Positions 42,095-51,434 are shown, counted from the stretch's first letter. The stretch: 64,000 nucleotides of DNA from an uncultured Oscillospiraceae bacterium (GCA_949299455.1 CASGAN010000002.1:1-64000); one strand, 5' to 3'. Made by a program: numbers and translations. The notes: a model not told the origin generated them from the sequence alone.

Positions 42095-42783
42095 AACAAG
42101 GAATTTTTTATGGTGTAGGCGTCGGCCCGGGTGATCCGGAGCTTTTGACGGTAAAGGCGCTGCGGATTATGGGCGAATGCCCGGTGCTGGCATGCCCGCA
42201 GACAAAGAGCGGCGAAATGCTCGCGCTGGATATCGTCCGGCAGGCGATGGATGTTTCCGATAAGACGATTTTGCCGCTGCATTTCACCATGTCACGCGAT
42301 GCGGCAGTACAGAGAGCGGCGCATGAAAAAGCGGCCGACGAAGTATGCCGTTATCTTGCGCAGGGACAGGATGTGGCAATGCCCAATTTGGGAGATGTAT
42401 CGATTTATTCGACCTACTGCTATTTGATGGAACTGGTGCGGGAGAGAGGCTTTCAGACACAGATGGTGGCCGGCGTGCCGAGCTTTTGCGCGATCGCAGC
42501 ACGGCTTGGTGTGAGCCTTACAGAGATGAAAAGCCCGCTTCATATTGCGCCCGGAAGCTCTGATTTGGAGGAAGTGCTCCACTGGCCGGGAAATAAAATT
42601 CTGATGAAATCCGGCAGCCAGATGCCGGAAGTATTAAAGGCGATTGCAGAGCATGCAAGCCTTGAGAAGAGTGCAATGATTCAAAACTGCGGTTTGCCGG
42701 ATGAGCGGGTGTTTGAAAATCTCGCAGAGAAACAGCCCGAAGAATCCACCGGATATTTTGCAACCGTGATCGTAAAGGAGTGA
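42085..42783 (+). CDS. cbiL: Cobalt-precorrin-2 C20-methyltransferase
   Basis: A protein of 232 aa, tetrapyrrole methylase fold. YGVGVGPGDPELLTVKALRI is the N-terminal SAM motif. LACPQTKSGEMLALDIVRQA, MPNLGDVSIYSTYCYLMELV and VAGVPSFCAIAARLGVSLTE are the CbiL-specific blocks. ATG 42085 is inside the end of cbiD; the longer open frame upstream is a shadow of cbiD. First ring methylation after cobalt insertion. Confidence 0.94.
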   Translation: MEMKQGIFYGVGVGPGDPELLTVKALRIMGECPVLACPQTKSGEMLALDIVRQAMDVSDKTILPLHFTMSRDAAVQRAAHEKAADEVCRYLAQGQDVAMPNLGDVSIYSTYCYLMELVRERGFQTQMVAGVPSFCAIAARLGVSLTEMKSPLHIAPGSSDLEEVLHWPGNKILMKSGSQMPEVLKAIAEHASLEKSAMIQNCGLPDERVFENLAEKQPEESTGYFATVIVKE

Positions 42784-42789
42784 GAGAAG

Positions 42790-43557
42790 ATGGTACATTT
42801 TGTAGGAGCAGGTCCCGGAGCACCGGATCTGATTACCTTGCGGGGTGCTGAGCTGCTCAAAAAAGCAGACTGTATTATTTATGCCGGAAGCCTTGTAAAT
42901 CCGGCGCTGTTGGAAATGGCGAAAGCGGATTGTGAGATTCACAACAGTGCGACCATGACATTAGAGCAGGTGCTGGATGTGATATACCGCATGGAGGCAG
43001 CCGGCAAAGAGACGGTACGCCTTCACACAGGAGATGCAAGCCTGTTTGGTGCAATCCGCGAGCAGATGGATGCACTCGACGAAAAAGGCATCGCGTATGA
43101 CGACACACCCGGTGTTTCGAGCTTTTGCGGTGCAGCAGCGGCGCTTCATGCAGAATATACACTGCCCGGTGTAAGCCAGAGTTTGATTATCACCCGTATG
43201 GCAGGACGTACACCGGTGCCTGAGAAAGAAAAACTTTCTTCGATGGCAAAGCATCAGGCTTCCATGGTGCTGTTTTTGTCCTCCGGCCTGCTCGAGGGGG
43301 TGCAGGAGGAACTGCTTTCGGGCGGTTATCAGAAAGATACGCCGGCGGCGATTGTGTATAAGGCAACTTGGCCGGATGAAAAGGTGATCCGCTGTACTGT
43401 GGGCACATTGGCACAGCGCGGCGCAGAGGAAGGCATCCGCAAAACGGCATTGCTTCTGATTGGCGATTTTCTCGATTCGTGCTATGAGCGCAGCCACTTG
43501 TATGACCCGACTTTCACCACGGAATTCCGTGAGGCAAGCGCAGCTAAGCAGCAATAA
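42790..43557 (+). CDS. cbiF: Cobalt-precorrin-4 C11-methyltransferase
   Basis: A protein of 255 aa. VHFVGAGPGAPDLITLRGAE is the N-terminal motif, IIYAGSLVNPALLEMAKADC, VRLHTGDASLFGAIREQMDA and GVSSFCGAAAALHAEYTLPG are CbiF/CobM signatures; VYKATWPDEKVIRCTVGTLA follows. Methylates C11 in the second half of ring modification. Six bases separate it from cbiL and a GAGAGAAG site precedes the ATG. Confidence 0.95.
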   Translation: MVHFVGAGPGAPDLITLRGAELLKKADCIIYAGSLVNPALLEMAKADCEIHNSATMTLEQVLDVIYRMEAAGKETVRLHTGDASLFGAIREQMDALDEKGIAYDDTPGVSSFCGAAAALHAEYTLPGVSQSLIITRMAGRTPVPEKEKLSSMAKHQASMVLFLSSGLLEGVQEELLSGGYQKDTPAAIVYKATWPDEKVIRCTVGTLAQRGAEEGIRKTALLLIGDFLDSCYERSHLYDPTFTTEFREASAAKQQ

Positions 43558-43633
43558 TCCCGTTTCCCGGTAAAAAGCCATCGTGTTTTCCGGGGAAATC
43601 ACATACAACAAAAAAAGACTGGCGGTGAAACAG

Positions 43634-44623
43634 ATGAAGCTTGCGTTTTTGGCCTTTACCGAAAAAGGCTTTGCGCTTGCCGGTTTTTTGGCGCAGACAC
43701 TAGGCGGCAGTGTGATGCGGTGCGGAAAGCCCGATTCGCTGTCAGACTGGACGAAAAAGCATTTTGCCGAAGCAGACGGGCTCGTATTTGTGGGCGCGGT
43801 GGGCATTGCCGTGCGCGCCATTGCGCCTTATATCGAAAAAAAGTGGAAAGATCCGGCGGTGGTCGCTGTGGACGAATGCGCCCGCTTTGCGATTCCGCTG
43901 CTTTCGGGTCACTTGGGCGGTGCAAATCGGCTTGCACGTGCAATCAGCCAAGTATGCGGCGCACAGGCAGTCGTCACGACCGCAACCGATGTAAACGGTG
44001 TGTTTGCCGTGGATGAATGGGCAAAAAGCCAGCACCTTTGCGTCGCCGATCCGATGCATATTAAGCATATTTCCGGCAAATTGCTGGCGGGCGGCAGTGT
44101 GAGCATCTATAGTGCCTACCCAATAGACGGAACATGTCCGCCGGGTGTCACACAAACCGAACGCCTTCCTGCCGATGTGGCGGTAAGTGTCCGGCAGGAG
44201 GAGGCGGTGTTGTCGCTTGTGCCGAACACGGTTGTGCTTGGCGTGGGGTGCCGGAAAGGAACGCCGCAGCATACCATTGAAGCAGTGTTTCGGCGCTTTT
44301 TGCAGGAGAACCGTTTGCAGATTGAATCGATTTGTGCGGCTGCCAGCATTGATCTAAAAAAAGAAGAGCCGGGACTGATTGATTTTTGCCGTGCACATGG
44401 GTGGCCGTTTCAAACGTGTACCGCGGATGAGCTTCGCAGTGTTCCCGGTACCTTTACGCCGTCTGCCTTTGTCAGTCAGGTCACTGGCGTCGATAATGTC
44501 TGCGAACGCAGTGCCGTCTTTGTCAGCGGCGGCAGTTTATCGGTGAAAAAATTCGCTGCTGACGGCGTAACGATGGCGGCAGCAGAAAAGCCTTTCCGGC
44601 TTGACTGGAATGTTGACCGGTAA
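43634..44623 (+). CDS. cbiG: Cobalt-precorrin-5A hydrolase
   Basis: A protein of 329 aa. N-domain: LAFLAFTEKGFALAGFLAQT, FVGAVGIAVRAIAPYIEKKW, DECARFAIPLLSGHLGGANR and VVTTATDVNGVFAVDEWA. C-domain: LGVGCRKGTPQHTIEAVFRR, ICAAASIDLKKEEPGLIDF and VTGVDNVCERSAVFVSGG. It opens the delta-lactone and releases acetaldehyde. Start ATG at 43634; the preceding 76 bp after cbiF have no gene. Confidence 0.94.
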   Translation: MKLAFLAFTEKGFALAGFLAQTLGGSVMRCGKPDSLSDWTKKHFAEADGLVFVGAVGIAVRAIAPYIEKKWKDPAVVAVDECARFAIPLLSGHLGGANRLARAISQVCGAQAVVTTATDVNGVFAVDEWAKSQHLCVADPMHIKHISGKLLAGGSVSIYSAYPIDGTCPPGVTQTERLPADVAVSVRQEEAVLSLVPNTVVLGVGCRKGTPQHTIEAVFRRFLQENRLQIESICAAASIDLKKEEPGLIDFCRAHGWPFQTCTADELRSVPGTFTPSAFVSQVTGVDNVCERSAVFVSGGSLSVKKFAADGVTMAAAEKPFRLDWNVDR

Positions 44624-44650
44624 CAAGCCGGTAGAAAGATGAGGATGACC

Positions 44651-45394
44651 ATGAATACTTTATATGTAGTAGGTCTTGGCCCGGGTAAAGAGGAATTTCT
44701 CACCGGACAAGCCAGAAAAGCGCTCGAACAATCACAGGTGCTGTGCGGATATACCGTGTATGTCGATTTGGTAGCGCCGTTGTTTCCTGAAAAAGAGACG
44801 TATACCTCTCCGATGAAAAAAGAACTGGATCGCTGCCGCTGGGCAATGGAAACGGCACAGTCGGGGAAAGATGTGGCGCTTGTTTGCAGCGGCGATGCCG
44901 GTGTATACGGCATGGCGGGGCTTTTGCTTCAGTTATCGCCGCAGTATCCCGGTGTGGAAATTGAGGTTGTGGCAGGTGTGACTGCGGCACTTTCGGGCGG
45001 CGCTGTGCTCGGTGCACCGCTCGGACACGATTTTTGTGTCATTTCTCTCTCCGATCTTCTCACACCGTGGGAAATGATCGAAAAACGGCTGCGCTGTGCC
45101 GCATGGGGTGATTTCTGCCTGTGTCTATATAACCCATGCTCCCACAAACGCGCGGATTATCTGGCGAAAGCCTGCGATATTCTGCTGGCAGAAGGAAAAT
45201 CGCCGGATACCGTATGCGGCTGGGTGCGTAATATCGGCCGAGAGGGACAAAGTGCGCAGGTGCTTTCCCTCAAAGAACTGCGGGACGCAAAGCTTGATAT
45301 GTTCACAACTGTGTTTATCGGTTCGTCGACGACGCAGGAGATTTCCGGCCGTATGGTGACACCGCGAGGATATGAGAAAAAATGCGAGTGGTGA
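44651..45394 (+). CDS. cbiH: Cobalt-factor III / precorrin-3B C17-methyltransferase
   Basis: A protein of 247 aa. LYVVGLGPGKEEFLTGQARK is the SAM motif; VLCGYTVYVDLVAPLFPEKE, ALVCSGDAGVYGMAGLLLQL, HDFCVISLSDLLTPWEMIEK and CLYNPCSHKRADYL are CbiH/CobJ signatures. It methylates C17 with ring contraction and lactone formation. Start ATG at 44651 has a GAGG site six bases before it. Overlaps cbiJ by 13 bp. Confidence 0.94.
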   Translation: MNTLYVVGLGPGKEEFLTGQARKALEQSQVLCGYTVYVDLVAPLFPEKETYTSPMKKELDRCRWAMETAQSGKDVALVCSGDAGVYGMAGLLLQLSPQYPGVEIEVVAGVTAALSGGAVLGAPLGHDFCVISLSDLLTPWEMIEKRLRCAAWGDFCLCLYNPCSHKRADYLAKACDILLAEGKSPDTVCGWVRNIGREGQSAQVLSLKELRDAKLDMFTTVFIGSSTTQEISGRMVTPRGYEKKCEW

Positions 45395-46125
45395 TTTTCA
45401 GCGGCACCACCGAAGGACGCGCACTTTCAGCCGAAACTGCGGCGATGGGTGCCGAAACGGTGGTGTGTGTTGCCACGGAATACGGAAAAACGATTCAAGA
45501 GCATGTACCTAGTACCCATACGCTTTCGGGCAGGATGAATGCCTACGAAATGGTGAAGGTGCTCAAAGAAGCCGACTTGTGCATTGATGCCACGCATCCG
45601 TATGCAAAAGAGGCAAGCCGAAATATCCGGGCGGCGGCAGAAGCGGCAAATATTCCGTTTTACAGACTTCTGCGCCGTGAAAGCGAATTGCCGGCAGACT
45701 GTATTTTGGTGGATTCCGCACAAGATGCCGCGCGCTTTTTGGAACACACAGAGGGAAACATCCTTCTCACCACCGGCGCAAAAGAACTGGCGGTGTTTTC
45801 GTCGGTTAAGCCGCAGCGGCTGTATCCGCGCGTGCTGCCGGTGCAGGAAAGTCTGGCGGCTTGCGAGGCGATCAGGATTCCGCGCGGCAATGTGATCGCG
45901 ATGCAGGGACCGTTTTCCTGCGAATTAAATGCCGCGCTCATTCGCCAATTTTCGATTCAGTGGCTCGTCACAAAGGACGGCGGTGCAGCCGGCGGATTTG
46001 ACGAAAAAGCACAGGCCGCACAGAAAACCGGCGTGCGGCTGGTGGTGATTCGCCGTCCGAAAGAGAGCGGCGAATCGTATGAAACGATTGTAAAACGGTG
46101 CAGGGAGATGATGGAATGCAAGTGA
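45382..46125 (+). CDS. cbiJ: Cobalt-precorrin-6A reductase
   Basis: A protein of 247 aa. VVIFSGTTEGRALSAETAAM, LSGRMNAYEMVKVLKEADLC, DATHPYAKEASRNIRAAAEA and LLTTGAKELAVFSSV are CbiJ/CobK motifs; VIAMQGPFSCELNAALIRQF and LVTKDGGAAGGFDEKAQAAQ form the second half. It reduces the macrocycle with NADH or NADPH. Starts inside the end of cbiH and ends overlapping cbiET. Confidence 0.93.
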   Translation: MRVVIFSGTTEGRALSAETAAMGAETVVCVATEYGKTIQEHVPSTHTLSGRMNAYEMVKVLKEADLCIDATHPYAKEASRNIRAAAEAANIPFYRLLRRESELPADCILVDSAQDAARFLEHTEGNILLTTGAKELAVFSSVKPQRLYPRVLPVQESLAACEAIRIPRGNVIAMQGPFSCELNAALIRQFSIQWLVTKDGGAAGGFDEKAQAAQKTGVRLVVIRRPKESGESYETIVKRCREMMECK

Positions 46126-47315
46126 TATTGGCAGCGTCCGGCGGAGGAAACGCGGGTACGATGACTGCGGATTGCCGGCAGGCGTTGGAGAACGCTTCTT
46201 GTATCATAGGAGCAAGAAGACTGTTGGCGGGACTTTCTGATTCCTATACGAATAACCGCATTGCGGCGACCCGTCCGGAAGAAATCCTCACCGCGATTAA
46301 ACAGAACAAAGAAGGATGCGTGGTGCTTTACAGCGGAGATACCGGCTTTTATTCCGGTACCCGTTCGCTCATTCCAATGCTTTGCAGTGCGGGAATTGAT
46401 TATATCGTATATCCCGGCATTTCCAGCGTGCAGCTGTTATCCGCATCAATCGGACAGCCATGGCAGGATTGGCTGCTGCTTTCTGCACACGGAGTCGACT
46501 GTAATCCGGTGGGCGCTGTGATGCAGGGAAAACCGGTGTTCTTTTTAACGGGCGGCGCGCTTGGCCCTGCACAGCTGTGTTATAAACTTGCCGAAGCAGG
46601 ACTTGATGCATTAAACGTCATTGTAGGCGAGAATCTTTCGTATCCGAATCAGAAGATTCACCGGGGAACTGCCGGAGAATTTGCAAATGCGCAGTTTGAA
46701 CCGCTCAGCGTACTGTTAGCAGAGCCTGCACCGGCTGTGACGCACCGGACACCGGGCTTTCCGGACACCATGTTTACCCGCGGCGAAGTGCCGATGACAA
46801 AACAGGAGGTACGGGCGGCAGTGATGGCAAAACTGGCGCCGAAACCGCATGATATTCTGTGGGATGTCGGCGCGGGTACCGGAAGTGTGAGCATTGAACT
46901 GGCGCTTTCGGCAAGTTTTGGACGTACCTATGCAGTAGAATGCAATGAAAAAGCCTGTGATTTGATTCGCATCAACCGTGAAAAGCTGGGCGCATGGAAT
47001 CTTAAACTGATCGAAGGAGCAGCACCGCAGACACTCCATGAACTGGAAACACCGGATGCCGTGTTTATCGGCGGCACCAAAGGTTCGATGGAAGAGGTCG
47101 TGAATCTGGTGCTTGATCGGAATCCGGACGCGCGAATCTGCATTTCTGCGATTTGCATTGAAACGCTGTATCAGGCGGTACAATCGCTTCAAAACCGCGG
47201 CATCGAACCTGAAGTGACACAAATTTCCATTAGCCGGGCAAAGACTGCCGGTTCGCTCCATTTGCTCATGGCGAATAATCCCATTTTTCTGATTGCGGGG
47301 AATTGTAATGATTGA
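46116..47315 (+). CDS. cbiET: Fused cobalt-precorrin-7 C5-methyltransferase and precorrin-6B C15-methyltransferase
   Basis: A protein of 399 aa. Residues 1-205 are CbiE: QALENASCIIGARRLLAGL, VVLYSGDTGFYSGTRSLIPM, PGISSVQLLSASIGQPWQDW and LSAHG. Residues about 210-399 are CbiT: GEVPMTKQEVRAAVMAKLAP, LWDVGAGTGSVSIELALSAS (SAM-binding), AVECNEKACDLIRINREKLG and FIGGTKGSMEEVVNLVL. The fused CobL-type form combines two methylations and decarboxylation of the acetate side chain. The ATG at 46116 overlaps cbiJ, and the 3' end overlaps cbiA. Confidence 0.94.
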   Translation: MQVILAASGGGNAGTMTADCRQALENASCIIGARRLLAGLSDSYTNNRIAATRPEEILTAIKQNKEGCVVLYSGDTGFYSGTRSLIPMLCSAGIDYIVYPGISSVQLLSASIGQPWQDWLLLSAHGVDCNPVGAVMQGKPVFFLTGGALGPAQLCYKLAEAGLDALNVIVGENLSYPNQKIHRGTAGEFANAQFEPLSVLLAEPAPAVTHRTPGFPDTMFTRGEVPMTKQEVRAAVMAKLAPKPHDILWDVGAGTGSVSIELALSASFGRTYAVECNEKACDLIRINREKLGAWNLKLIEGAAPQTLHELETPDAVFIGGTKGSMEEVVNLVLDRNPDARICISAICIETLYQAVQSLQNRGIEPEVTQISISRAKTAGSLHLLMANNPIFLIAGNCND

Positions 47316-48666
47316 ATTATTGCTGGCGGCTCCCGCCTCCGGGAGCGGGAAAACGGCGGTTACGTGCGCGCTGCTTGCCGCACTGGCAAAGCGCGGACTT
47401 TCCCCTTGCGCGTTTAAATGCGGACCGGACTATATTGATCCGATGTTTCATCGTTCGGTGCTTCACGTGGAGAGCTACAACCTGGATTTGTTTCTCTGCG
47501 GGAAAGAGCGGCTCGAAGAACTTTATGAGCGTCATATTTCCGGACACGGCGCCGCTGTCTGCGAAGGTGTTATGGGATTTTACGACGGTGTCGGAGGAAG
47601 TACAACCGAAGCCAGCGCATGGCATGTCGCCAGTACGTTAAATCTTCCTGTTTTGCTGGTGATTCGTCCAAAAGGAGCGAGTTTGACGCTGGCGGCGCAG
47701 ATCAAAGGGCTTTGCACCTTCCGGGAAAACAGCCGCATTCAGGGCATCTTCCTCAATGACTGCTCACCGATGCTGTTTTCAAGTCTTGCACCGATGCTCG
47801 AAAAAGAAACCGGTCTTCCGGTTCTCGGATATCTTCCGCATATGGAGGAGGCGGATTTTGAGAGCCGTCATCTTGGGCTGTATACCGCCGGGGAAATTGA
47901 GGGATTACAGCAGCGCATCGATCGTTTGGCGCAAAAGCTCGAAGAAACGACCGATATGGAGCGACTGCTTTCGTTGTTTGCAGGTCGGGAGAGAGAATGT
48001 GCTGTGCCGCCGGTACAGGCACCGAAAAAGGCGCGCGTCGCCGTAGCATGGGATGAAGCGTTTTGTTTTGCATATGCGGAAACGCTGGAAGCGTTCGAGA
48101 ATGCAGGTGCCGAGCTTGTGAAGTTCAGTCCGCTGCACGATACCGAATTGCCTCAGCAAATCGGCGGACTGTACCTGCCCGGCGGCTATCCGGAGCTGTA
48201 TGCAAAGGCACTTTCCGAAAACGAATCGATGCGAACTGCCATTCAATCAGCCATCCGAAACGGGCTTCCCACAGTGGCGGAATGCGGCGGATTTTTGTAC
48301 CTCGGACAAAATTTAGAGGATGAAACCGGTACATCTTATCCGATGGCAGGCGTACTTAACGGAAACGGAATCAAAAAACAAAAACTTGTGCGGTTTGGAT
48401 ACGCTTACCTGACAGCAAGCAGCGACAGTATGCTGTTTTTAAAAGGGGAGCAGATTCCGGTGCACGAATTTCACTACTGGGATTCGACTGAAAACGGCGA
48501 GAGCTTTCACGCGAAAAAGCCGGTTTCGTCAAGAAGTTGGGTGTGCGGCTTTGGCGAAAAAAATCTGTATGCCGCGTTTCCTCATTTGTATTTCTGGGGA
48601 AATCCGCAGTGGGGAGAGCGGTTTGTGAACGCCGCAGCAGAATATCAGAATCAAACGATCGAATAA
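47308..48666 (+). CDS. cbiA: Cobyrinate a,c-diamide synthase
   Basis: A protein of 452 aa. LLAAPASGSGKTAVTCALLA is the ATP P-loop, KCGPDYIDPMFH and GVMGFYDGVGGSTTEASAW the substrate region; the C-terminal glutamine amidotransferase has LYLPGGYPELYAKALSEN and PTVAECGGFLYLGQ with the nucleophile Cys, and EFHYWD near the end carries the His. It amidates side chains a and c with glutamine and ATP. Start ATG at 47308 lies in the end of cbiET. Confidence 0.94.
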   Translation: MIELLLAAPASGSGKTAVTCALLAALAKRGLSPCAFKCGPDYIDPMFHRSVLHVESYNLDLFLCGKERLEELYERHISGHGAAVCEGVMGFYDGVGGSTTEASAWHVASTLNLPVLLVIRPKGASLTLAAQIKGLCTFRENSRIQGIFLNDCSPMLFSSLAPMLEKETGLPVLGYLPHMEEADFESRHLGLYTAGEIEGLQQRIDRLAQKLEETTDMERLLSLFAGRERECAVPPVQAPKKARVAVAWDEAFCFAYAETLEAFENAGAELVKFSPLHDTELPQQIGGLYLPGGYPELYAKALSENESMRTAIQSAIRNGLPTVAECGGFLYLGQNLEDETGTSYPMAGVLNGNGIKKQKLVRFGYAYLTASSDSMLFLKGEQIPVHEFHYWDSTENGESFHAKKPVSSRSWVCGFGEKNLYAAFPHLYFWGNPQWGERFVNAAAEYQNQTIE

Positions 48667-48716
48667 AACACGGCGCGCTCCTGTGCATCACACAGGGGAA
48701 GGAAGAAGGAATCAGA

Positions 48717-49799
48717 ATGGAACAAAACGAACAGAAGCTGCAGCAGCTGCTGCAAACCGTCACCGAACCGGACGAGACAGCCCGCAGGGGAGCGCATGAA
48801 AAATGGAATGACTGTGCAAAACCGCTTGGCAGTCTCGGCCTGTTGGAAACTGCCATCGAAAACATCGCCGCGCTCACCGGCAGTACGGAAATTTCCCTGT
48901 TTCCGCGCGCAGTGCTCGTGATGTGCGCGGATAATGGTGTCATTGCGCAGGGGGTCACACAGTCGGCGCGCAACGTCACCGCTGTGGTTACCGAAAATCT
49001 GGCGATGAATCGAACCTCTGTATGCCGGATGGCGGCAGTTGCCAACTGTCAGGTGGTGCCGGTGGATCTGGGCGTTTTTGATTTTCCGCCGACTGAGGGG
49101 GTACTGAGCCGCCGGATTGCCAACGGAACCGGTGATATCTCAAAAGGTCCTGCGATGACCAGAGAACAGGCGGCACAGGCCGTGCTCACCGGCATTGAAC
49201 TGGTGTGCGAACAGAAAAATAAAAGCGTGCGGCTGATTGCCACGGGAGAAATGGGCGTGGCAAATACGACAACGTCGAGCGCGGTGGCGTGTGCGCTGTT
49301 TAATAAACCGGTCAAGGAAATGACTGGACGCGGCGCAGGTCTTTCAAACGAGGGACTAAAGCGGAAAATCCATGCCATTGAACAAGCGCTTTGTGTCAAT
49401 CAGCCAAATCCGAATGATCCGCTCGATGTGCTTTCGAAAGTGGGCGGCTTTGATATTGCGGCAATCTGCGGCGTGTTTTTGGGTGGTGCAATTTATAATG
49501 TGCCGGTGCTCGCGGACGGATTTATCAGCTCAGTTGCGGCAGTTTGTGCCGTTCGGATGTGCAAAAAGGCTGAGAAAGCGATTTTTGCAAGCCATGTTTC
49601 CGCAGAGCCTGCGGGACGGATGCTGCTCGACGCATTGCACCGCGAGCCGCTGATTACCGCGAAAATGCGTTTAGGCGAGGGGACCGGCGCAGTGGCGGCG
49701 ATTCCGCTTTTAGATATGGCGTGTGCCGTGTATCAGGAGAGTTATACGTTTGAACAGGGCGGCATTGAACACTATGTGCCGTATGGTGATTCGGAATGA
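48717..49799 (+). CDS. cobT: Nicotinate-nucleotide:lower-ligand phosphoribosyltransferase
   Basis: A protein of 360 aa. WNDCAKPLGSLGLLETAIEN, VLVMCADNGVIAQGVTQSAR, VDLGVFDFP, IATGEMGVANTTTSSAVACA, MTGRGAGLSNEGLKRK and LLDALHREPLITAKMRLGEG with the catalytic Glu match CobT throughout. It activates 5,6-dimethylbenzimidazole or another base with nicotinate mononucleotide. No genes for making the base are nearby. The ATG at 48717 follows GGAAGAAGGAATC; open frame upstream overlaps cbiA in another frame. Confidence 0.94.
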   Translation: MEQNEQKLQQLLQTVTEPDETARRGAHEKWNDCAKPLGSLGLLETAIENIAALTGSTEISLFPRAVLVMCADNGVIAQGVTQSARNVTAVVTENLAMNRTSVCRMAAVANCQVVPVDLGVFDFPPTEGVLSRRIANGTGDISKGPAMTREQAAQAVLTGIELVCEQKNKSVRLIATGEMGVANTTTSSAVACALFNKPVKEMTGRGAGLSNEGLKRKIHAIEQALCVNQPNPNDPLDVLSKVGGFDIAAICGVFLGGAIYNVPVLADGFISSVAAVCAVRMCKKAEKAIFASHVSAEPAGRMLLDALHREPLITAKMRLGEGTGAVAAIPLLDMACAVYQESYTFEQGGIEHYVPYGDSE

Positions 49800-50326
49800 T
49801 GACGTTGGTAATCGGAGGCGCCGCCTCCGGAAAAAGTGAATTTGCCGAAGCGCTCGTGCTGGAAGCCGGAAATTATCCGCGCTATTATATTGCGACCATG
49901 CAGCCGTTTGACGACGAGTGCCGGGCACGGATCCGCCGCCACCGGGAGATGCGTGCAAAAAAACAGTTTGAAACAGTTGAGTGCTTTGTAAATCTTGCAG
50001 AGGTCACACTGCCGAAAAAGGGTGTCGTGCTGTTAGAGTGCATGAGCAATTTGGCAGCCAATGAGCTCTATAGTCCCGACGGCGCGGGAGATGATGCAGT
50101 GGCATCGATTCAGCGGGGGATTCGCCGGTTGAAAAATCAGTGTGAAGAGCTGATCATCGTTTCGAACGAAGTATTCAGCGGCGGCTCTTGCTATGAAGGC
50201 GATACGCTTCGGTATCTGCGGGTGCTGGCAGATGTAAACCGGATGCTTGCGAAAGAAGCCGACGCGGTGTATGAAGTGGTCTGCGGCTGTCCCGTGTGCC
50301 ACAAGGGAAAGGGGAGAACAGAATGA
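49796..50326 (+). CDS. cobU: Adenosylcobinamide kinase/guanylyltransferase
   Basis: A protein of 176 aa. P-loop VIGGAASGKSEFAEALVLEA; RARIRRHREMRAKKQFETVE holds the His that carries GMP in CobU; LLECMSNLAANELYSPDG and LIIVSNEVFSGGSCYEGDTL follow. The family's GIVP block after SNEV is replaced by FSGG...DTLRYLRVLADVN, a divergence shared by some Clostridia. It phosphorylates cobinamide and makes GDP-cobinamide. Overlaps cobT and cobS by 4 bp each. Confidence 0.88.
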   Translation: MMTLVIGGAASGKSEFAEALVLEAGNYPRYYIATMQPFDDECRARIRRHREMRAKKQFETVECFVNLAEVTLPKKGVVLLECMSNLAANELYSPDGAGDDAVASIQRGIRRLKNQCEELIIVSNEVFSGGSCYEGDTLRYLRVLADVNRMLAKEADAVYEVVCGCPVCHKGKGRTE

Positions 50327-51108
50327 ACTTTTTTCAAACGATCGCAGTGGCGTTTGCCATGTTTTCCGCCATTCCCTGTCCGCAGCCGGTGTGGACGCAA
50401 AAGAATATGCGGTATGCGCTGTGTGCGTTTCCGCTGATCGGCGTTGTGTGCGGACTTCTCTGGTGGGGATGGTCTGCGCTGATTGGATATGTGGGCGGTC
50501 CTGTCATTTTGCAGGCAGGCGGTATGTGCGCGATTCCCGTACTCGTGACGGGCGGCATTCATTTGGACGGATATGCCGACACGAGTGATGCACTGGGAAG
50601 CTATGGCCCCCCTGAAAAAAAGCGGGAGATTTTAAAAGATCCCCGATGCGGTGCGTTTGCTGTGATTAGGCTTTGCACCTGGTTTATCGTATATTTTGCG
50701 CTCTGTGCGTCTATTAAATGGGATGCCCGAGCGCTGTGGTGCATGGGAATTGCCTTTGTACTGGAACGCTGTCTTTCCGGGTTTGCGAATGCATCATTCC
50801 CGCTTGCGAAAAATACCGGTCTTGCACATACCTTTGCTGCGGCATCGGATAAAAAGAAAGTGTGTGTCATATTGGCGGTATCGTCGGCAGTGCTGGCAGT
50901 CGTTTTGATTGTCACAGGCGGCATTGCCGGAACGGCAATGGTACTCGCGGCAGGATGGATTTTGTGGCGGTATTACCGTATTGCGAACAAGCAGTTCGGC
51001 GGGATTACGGGTGATTTGGCAGGCTGGTTTTTGCAGCGTGCCGAAATTTGGATGCTCGGTGCTTTGACTGCAGCGCAGCTGTTGGAGGGAATGAAATGGT
51101 TTTCGTGA
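50323..51108 (+). CDS. cobS: Adenosylcobinamide-GDP ribazoletransferase
   Basis: A membrane protein of 261 aa. FAMFSAIPCPQPVWTQKNMR is the N-terminal block, GIHLDGYADTSDALGSYGPP with DGxxD...D the Mg2+ binding motif, and KREILKDPRCGAFAVIRLCT the adjacent cytoplasmic loop. Hydrophobic helices follow to the C-terminus, where QFGGITGDLAGWFLQRAEIW is conserved. It joins GDP-cobinamide to alpha-ribazole (phosphate). Start ATG overlaps the cobU stop. Confidence 0.93.
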   Translation: MNFFQTIAVAFAMFSAIPCPQPVWTQKNMRYALCAFPLIGVVCGLLWWGWSALIGYVGGPVILQAGGMCAIPVLVTGGIHLDGYADTSDALGSYGPPEKKREILKDPRCGAFAVIRLCTWFIVYFALCASIKWDARALWCMGIAFVLERCLSGFANASFPLAKNTGLAHTFAAASDKKKVCVILAVSSAVLAVVLIVTGGIAGTAMVLAAGWILWRYYRIANKQFGGITGDLAGWFLQRAEIWMLGALTAAQLLEGMKWFS

Positions 51109-51434
51109 CAGGGCCGCTTTACAGCGGGAAAAAGACATTTGTGAAAGAATGGCTTCATTGGGACGAAGAAGCGATGCGTGAGAATGCCGTTTGGGATGTG
51201 CAGGATCTGGCTGTCGACTGTGATGATTTGATAACGCTTGCAGAAACGCTTTCTAAAAAGCAAGTGGTGATTGCCACAGAAATAGGCGGCGGCATTGTAC
51301 CTGCTGATGCAAAAGACCGCGCATCGCGTGAGGCTGCCGGTCGGCTTGCATGTCTGCTTGCGAAAGAAGCCGATACGGTGATTCGGGTATTCTGCGGCAT
51401 TCCCACCGTGTTAAAAGGAGAGGAACGACTGTGA
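51096..51434 (+). CDS. Miniature CobU-like protein
   Basis: A protein of 112 aa. The N-terminus VFVTGPLYSGKKTFVKEWLH is a P-loop variant. The C-half QVVIATEIGGGIVPADAKDR and ASREAAGRLACLLAKEADTV with GIPTVLKG matches the end of CobU (NEVGxGIVPxxxxxRxFRD). The central segment with the RHR guanylylation histidine is absent. It lies between cobS and cobC with 13-bp and 4-bp overlaps, so it is translated with them and is unlikely to be decay. The full CobU next door lacks the GIVP block that this protein keeps. A subunit or regulator of CobU is possible; activity alone is doubtful. Confidence 0.7.
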   Translation: MVFVTGPLYSGKKTFVKEWLHWDEEAMRENAVWDVQDLAVDCDDLITLAETLSKKQVVIATEIGGGIVPADAKDRASREAAGRLACLLAKEADTVIRVFCGIPTVLKGEERL

